Positions 59,666-64,000 of a DNA stretch of 64,000 bases are shown piece after piece. Within the stretch, counting starts at the first letter, position 1. Every line of letters begins with the position of its first letter. The translations under genes were made by a program, and so were the position numbers. This stretch comes from Isoetes taiwanensis (Eukaryota; Streptophyta; Lycopodiopsida; Isoetales; Isoetaceae), in the NCBI GenBank assembly GCA_021234155.1, contig JAJEKV010000495.1, forward strand, positions 1 to 64,000. The letters are read 5' to 3'. Under the pieces are notes generated by a model that was given only the letters and a program-made list of their open reading frames with translations, was not told the DNA's origin and searched no databases.

Positions 59666-59666
<1 letters not shown>
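57001..59666. other. No gene; weak AT-rich repeats
   Basis: Between 57659 and 57950 a unit of about 110 bp occurs about 2.6 times (TACTAGTTTTGCAAAACCAA, ATTACATAAATTC, AAAATCATC.ATAGTTTATAG, GTTTTAA). T-rich motifs such as GTTGTTTTCT recur at 58200-58390. Frames between 58400 and 59130 on the plus strand show no recognised family. Confidence 0.45.

Positions 59667-59696
<30 letters not shown>
59667..59696 (+). repeat. Poly(A) tract, 30 bp
   Basis: Thirty uninterrupted A residues. This may be the tail of a plus-strand retroelement or retrocopy lying to the left, but no coding sequence supports that. Confidence 0.9.
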
Positions 59697-59699
<3 letters not shown>

Positions 59700-59859
59700 C
59701 TCCACATGCCATATACCGTCCTTATGCAACAGGTTGTACAAATATACGTCACCACAACCTCATGACATGTACATATAGGGACTACGACAAAAGCCCCTAC
59801 CTAGAGGCTTCAAGTTTCAGATCTGATTATTGAATCCTTAATTTCCATAGGATACTTCT

Positions 59860-61075
59860 ATTGAAGGATTGCAATACTAGAGTCCAACGTACTGTGTATG
59901 CAATTTCTTGGCCAAGAGGTGATCTTCTGCCTACAAAACTTGGTTCCCAGGGTAATGTCAATGTTCTCAGTCTGTTAATAGAGCGAATTGTGAGTTCAAG
60001 AAAGGGTCAGTACGTTCATCGTCCAAGGCCTACTCAGAGAAGAGTTATACGGAGGGTTTTAAAGGATCCATCTTTTGGCATCGACACCCTCCCCATACAG
60101 TGCCAAAATCCTGGTCGAGTCTAACGCATGCAAGGGTGCCAGAATACATATTCCACCTCTGAGCAGCTCGTTGTTGGGTAGGCGTGCTGGCAGTTCCCAT
60201 CCCAAACGGGGTTAGGACTTTGCATTGTGACCTCACAAATGGGGAGAGGCCATACCCAAGAGATGGATACCAAAAAACTTCATGAGGCAGCCTTTCCCGA
60301 CTGCACTCCTCTGTGAGGTCATAGCTAATGCCTTCCCTCTAGAAGCTCAGTTCCCCTATCCAACCATTGAATTCTTTGTTCACTAATAATAATATAAGCA
60401 TGTTCAAAAAGGTCCATGATCGGTCTGCACTTATCAAGTCGCGAAGCATCTTGTGGCCTACTGGCTAGAAACCCAAATGTTCTGTTGTTTGGGTAGGATA
60501 AGGACTCCGAAATGACAATTCAACTTTGTCATGTTATCTGAACGTTGAAATTACATTAGGGGCCAAGCTAAATGGTCTGCTCTTCCAAAGAAGGGTACTC
60601 GGACGCGTCATCAAGCAGTATTTGCAAGTATGACCTAGGCCAATTGACTACAAATGTGTTGGACTTGAGTTCCTTTTGGTGTTTCTTGCCAAAAGATGGT
60701 TTTCTCGGCCACAAAACTTGGTCCTCGGGGTGAATCAATATTTTAAGTCGGGTTGGCGTAGTCAATTTTCCCCGTCCCGGTAGGGGGGAAGCCGCCCGAG
60801 ATCCATCGCTAGGGTCTTTTGAAGTGTTGGGGAAAAGTTGCTTACGGAGGGTTCTTAGGGATCCATATTTTGGTATCGTGACTCTCCCTCTATGTGATGA
60901 CATGGTGCCAAATCCTTGTCTAATCCAATGCAGGCAAGTTGCCAGAACACTTATCCCTTCCATGAGGACGTACGTTAATGCCCTCCCACTAGGAGCTCAA
61001 TTCCTCTATCCATGGAACGTTGAATCCTCTCATTGACAATATTATAGGCATGTTGAAGATAATCCATGACCCATC
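59860..61075 (+). repeat. Diverged Sat800-related DNA, ~2 copies
   Basis: Sat800 landmarks recur at about 775-bp spacing: ACAAAACTTGGTTCCCAGGG (59935) and ACAAAACTTGGTCCTCGGGG (60713), and two weak matches to the GTGTTGGACATGAGC marker. Other matching phrases are GGAGGGTTTT, GGATCCAT and AGAAACCCAA.TGTT.TGT. Divergence is far greater than among the 2.6-5.2 kb copies and the hairpin is not conserved. One copy is open for 87 codons (59861-60124, containing GDLLPTKLGSQGNVNVLSLL); the matching Sat800 segment near 5040 reads SPNKLGLRGNVDV. That leaves open a coding ancestry. Confidence 0.55.
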
Positions 61076-61089
61076 CGGGGTTTATGTTC

Positions 61090-61275
61090 TTAATTTAGAT
61101 AGTGGGAGATGTATGGAACAATATAGGAGGAGAGACCTTCATATTCATTAGAGCTCCTCCCGTCCTCATGTCGAGTTTGGGGCTAATGCCAACGTTCTTA
61201 GTTTGGACTGATTGGGAGATGGTGGAACAATACGTATGAGTGACCTTGATATTCATTAGAGCCCCTCCACACATA
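61090..61275 (+). repeat. ~103-bp direct duplication
   Basis: GGGAGATG.ATGGAACAATA followed by GACCTT.ATATTCATTAGAGC and CCTCC appears at about 61105 and 61209. Confidence 0.75.
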
Positions 61276-61401
61276 TATCACCACCAAGTGTGCAACACAA
61301 CAACAAGGTTTGAATCCCAGACGATAGAGCCTTGGAAAATGCCCCTAGGATACCTACATCAACCACAAAGTTTGGGTAACAAAGTAATATGCCATTAGAG
61401 G

Positions 61402-61930
61402 CGGATTTGGGGTCTCAAAATGGCCTCCTATCAGCCATTCCGTCATATTTCGGCTCCTTTTTCCCATGCCACCTAGGATACCAAACTCTCATAATTTGAT
61501 TTTGCTTGGAATATTCTTGGGAATAAGGGGGATTGCACATTCATGGGCCATATGTATTTAATTACATTTGGTTGTCGGACGGACCGATGCAACAGACGTG
61601 CGGCTTCTAAAATGCCACTTGCATTATAGCATACCGGCAACTCATGTGGTGTCTCTTGGGTTGTCGGATACCAAGCGTCGCGGCGTCACCGCCTTCTACA
61701 TTTCAAAATTTGAATGTGTAGGTTGAAGCTTTGTATCGGTCGGACTTTCATTTCGAGCTTCTGCCGCCAAGGCTTTAACCGATCTTCACTTCATCCTAAT
61801 CTGGGCTTCCGCCCCTACAATTCGAAATTTGAATTTGCTTAATGTATAAAAGCATGGATTGTAGGAGAATGGACTTTTCGATTTCCATATGCACGTTGCA
61901 AATTTCAAAAACGAAGTTAGTACCGGACGT
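61402..61930 (+). repeat. Left copy of a ~530-bp direct repeat (LTR-like)
   Basis: From GATTTGGGGTCTCAAAATGG to TTGCAAATTTCAAAAAC this segment matches 63466-64000 nearly throughout, with small indels. Shared landmarks include AATAAGGGGATTGCACAT, GTATTTAATTACATTTGG, ACTTGCATTATAGCATAC, AAAGCATGGATTGTAGG and CCATATGCACGTTGC. The two copies lie about 2.06 kb apart. No primer-binding site or polypurine tract is evident, so an LTR pair of a short non-autonomous element is only one reading; segmental duplication is another. Confidence 0.8.
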
Positions 61931-62202
61931 TCGCTCACATGAAGCTTAATTGTGTTGGGGCATAAAATACCACACCTTCATTTCCGTCATGCGATCTACA
62001 CAGTATGGAAGTTGCTTGCTGTCAAATTAAACTTAAACACAAGTGAATTCGGCACCACGTGGTTTTCTCGGGGAGGGTTTGGAGTGTTTTTTTTTAAATC
62101 CCAATTATCGACATAGTGTGACGTAACATCTTGGTATTAAATAGTATGTTAAATTGAATTATATGCGGTGTTCATTTTCAGGTTAAACTCAAATCATATA
62201 GG

Positions 62203-62310
62203 TTTAGGAATAAGGTTAAAAAAGGAAGATATTGGATATTTAGGAATAAGGTTAAAAAAGGAAGATATTGGATATTTAGGAATAAGGTTAAAAAAGGAAG
62301 ATATTGGATA
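62203..62310 (+). repeat. 36-bp tandem repeat, three identical copies
   Basis: The unit TTTAGGAATAAGGTTA followed by AAAAAGGAAGATATTGGATA is repeated three times without any difference. Perfect identity implies a recent expansion. It lies about 200 bp upstream of the candidate small gene. Confidence 0.95.
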
Positions 62311-62502
62311 TGGCTCAAATTTCGAGATATGCACATAATGGCATGTAATGATGGTTGATAGGACTGGAATACGAATCATTCCTACGATTTTCACGTCTAA
62401 TCCAGCCTATATCTATTCCAGCCTAGATTGGCCCATTCTCCCCCCAATCTCCGCCCAATCTTAATCGCTAGATCCTCCGCCCAATTTCTCTAGTCCATCG
62501 CC

Positions 62503-62925
62503 ATGAAGAGAGGGATCAGCTACGGAAGAGCCGGGAGGTGTCCTCAAGAGGCACCTATTACGGCTGGAAGAGGTGTTCCCTCCGCAGATTCCCTCCACGC
62601 TGCCCACGGTTCTTGCTCACGAATGCCTCGATTCCTCCGATTCCTTTGACGAGGAATCGAGAGAATGAGGAATCGAGGAGGAAATTTCGAGAGGAGTTCA
62701 TCACAGGTGTTCTTGAAGGCTGGATAGGAGATTCTTTAGAGAATGAGTGGTCTACCGAAGGAGAAGAAGCCGAAGATGATGAAGAAGATGAAGAAGTTGA
62801 AGACGAATCCGGCCGACTTGAGGAGCTCATGGCGTTGGTTCATGGTACATGCATGTTTTCTTTCTTTTCTTAAGCATTCAACTAGCGGTTATTTCTTTTT
62901 TTTTTTTGCAGATGGTGCCGGATGA
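62503..62925 (+). CDS. Candidate two-exon small acidic protein, unknown family
   Basis: Exon 1 ends ...RKFREEFITGVLEGWIGDSL, WSTEGEEAEDDEEDEEVEDE, SGRLEELMALVH and is cut at 62844 by a GT donor. The intron (62845-62911, 67 bp) ends in a long T tract and GCAG. Exon 2 restores the frame and closes with DGAG and TGA (62923-62925). The acidic linker is striking. The start is uncertain: ATG at 62503 is in another frame, and the acidic frame is open upstream without an ATG. A frameshift in exon 1 is therefore likely, since LEEVFPPQIPSTLPTVLAHE in a neighbouring frame also looks like protein. No family is recognised. The gene lies inside the ~530-bp direct repeat pair. Confidence 0.4.
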
Positions 62926-63416
62926 ATGAAATTTGTTAGGGGGAAAGCACCTCTATTTTTTTTCCTTGTTCTTAGCCTCCATTTTGCCTCCGACTTCTTA
63001 CCATATGACTGCCAAGCCTCCGGTTTTTTGTTGTGTGAATAGTTGAAGCCTCAGGGCATTTAAATTTACAAAATGATGTTACGATGTAAAGCCATACGAC
63101 CATAAAAAAATTTTGAATGTAAAAGTTTTTGTTTCTAATTCCATTTGAATACCTAACTTGTTTTTTTCTTCAGACGTGTTACCACTCTTAAGTACATAAG
63201 TCATTATCCCTTTTCAAAGAGCATATTATTTTCAAGAAGGATCACACCAAGCTTAATAGTACATATGCAACAAAAAAATGGAACACACTAAATTGCATCG
63301 TGTGATCCACTTTCTTAATTGTTGTCGATTAAAATTAAACACAAGTCCATCATCAATAGTCTCCCATTTGCATATAAAATATCTATCATTCCAAGTTATA
63401 TTTTGTTTTATGAACT
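62926..63416. other. No gene seen
   Basis: AT-rich sequence between the small candidate gene and the right direct repeat. Confidence 0.5.
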
Positions 63417-64000
63417 AAAATGGCCTCCTATCAGCCATTCCCGTCATATTTCCGCTCCTTGGGATTTGGGGTCTCAAAATGGCCTCCTATCCACCATTCC
63501 ATCATATTTCCAGCTCTTTTTTCCGTCCGATTTGCTTGGAATATTTCTCAGGAATAAGGGGATCGCACATTTATGGCGCCATGTGTATTTAATTACATTT
63601 GGTTGTAATGGACAGATTGACGCAACCATGGGCTTCTAAAAGCCACTTGCATTATAGCATACAAACAACTCATGACGGTGTCTCTTGGTTTGTCGGATAC
63701 CAAGCATGCACATCATCGATTCTTGTCTTGCCATATTTTCATTTTAGAGTCCATGGCCATACAAGCTTCGCCTTCTACATTTCAAAATTTGAATGTGTAG
63801 GTTGAAGCTTTGTATCAGACTTTTTCGTTTAGAAGGGCCAAGCGATTGCGCCTTAAAAGTTAAATACCCAGGGATCTTTACTTCATCCCAATCGGGGCTT
63901 CCGCTTACAATTCGAATTTTGAATTTGCTTTGTATAAAAGCATGGATTGTAGGGAGAATGGACTTTCGATTTCCATATGCACGTTGCAAATTTCAAAAAC
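63417..64000 (+). repeat. Right copy of the ~530-bp direct repeat, with an extra partial start
   Basis: The main copy starts at about 63466 (GGGATTTGGGGTCTCAAAAT) and runs to the end of the window, so its true length is unknown. Immediately before it, 63417-63462 repeats the first part (AAAATGGCCTCCTATCAGCC, then CGTCATATTTCCGCTCCTTG), giving a local tandem start not present in the left copy. Confidence 0.8.

Noticed and set aside
62558-62830. Minus-strand Ser-rich frame
   Set aside because: It is the complement of the acidic Asp/Glu codons of the plus-strand candidate gene.

Overview
The window looks like gene-poor, repeat-dominated nuclear DNA of a seed plant, probably an angiosperm. Three things point there. 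The protein fragments belong to plant families: a BSU1/BSL kelch-type phosphatase domain, a pentatricopeptide repeat (PPR) protein, a STIG1-like cysteine-rich peptide, an FKBP62/65-type TPR segment, a deSI-like peptidase and a proteasome-assembly-chaperone-2-like exon. The transposable elements are plant types: L1-type LINEs, a Ty3 integrase tail, a CACTA-like terminus and an Ulp1-carrying element. Where exons can be recognised, introns are short (67 to about 300 bp) with GT..AG borders. I see no rRNA, no tRNA, no CRISPR array and no prokaryotic operon structure. The species cannot be named from the sequence. Almost every recognisable gene carries frameshifts or stops, or is only one or two exons long, so this is mostly a graveyard of genes and elements.

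Layout. 0-5.2 kb: a diverged repeat, a (GA)n tract, a ~19.5-bp minisatellite (family A) and a ~0.8-kb tandem satellite ('Sat800'). 5.2-12.1 kb: a second minisatellite (family B, core GGTATTTC/CCATGG) in two plus-oriented blocks and one minus-oriented block; between the inverted blocks lies a decayed Ulp1-type cysteine protease reading frame. 12.5-12.75 kb: a small foldback of GGAAACCCTTCC repeats. 14 kb: a proteasome chaperone exon. 16.2-18.3 kb: Sat800 and family A again, joined at the same point. 19.9 kb: a deSI-like fragment. 23.7-25.1 kb: a CACTA-like CpG-rich end abutting a Ty3 integrase C-terminus and its presumed LTR. 26.6-28.5 kb: a 5'-truncated LINE with 13-bp target-site duplications. 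33.6-34.6 kb: PPR pseudogene. 37.1-37.7 kb: polyadenylated retrocopy of an FKBP62/65 TPR region. 43.7-46.9 kb: two BSL phosphatase exons and, upstream on the same strand, a phase-consistent multi-exon coiled-coil gene of unknown family. 47.4-53.9 kb: a nearly full-length decayed LINE with ORF1, endonuclease, reverse transcriptase (FADD retained) and zf-RVT. 54.5-55.8 kb: a STIG1-like gene split by about 1.1 kb of foreign DNA. 56.3-57.0 kb: a third LINE end. 59.9-61.1 kb: diverged Sat800-like DNA. 61.4-64 kb: a ~530-bp direct repeat pair, LTR-like, enclosing a small two-exon candidate gene.

No joint pathway is encoded. The common theme is mobile-element activity. LINE machinery explains the target-site-duplicated LINE and probably the FKBP retrocopy. 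Inverted or self-complementary repeats recur at every scale: the 14-bp palindrome in family B, the hairpin in Sat800, the GGAAACCCTTCC foldback and the 17-bp inverted repeat at the STIG1 insertion. The most interesting candidates for something undescribed are the composite family A + Sat800 satellite, whose junction is shared between two loci, and the Ulp1-coding element flanked by inverted minisatellite arms.
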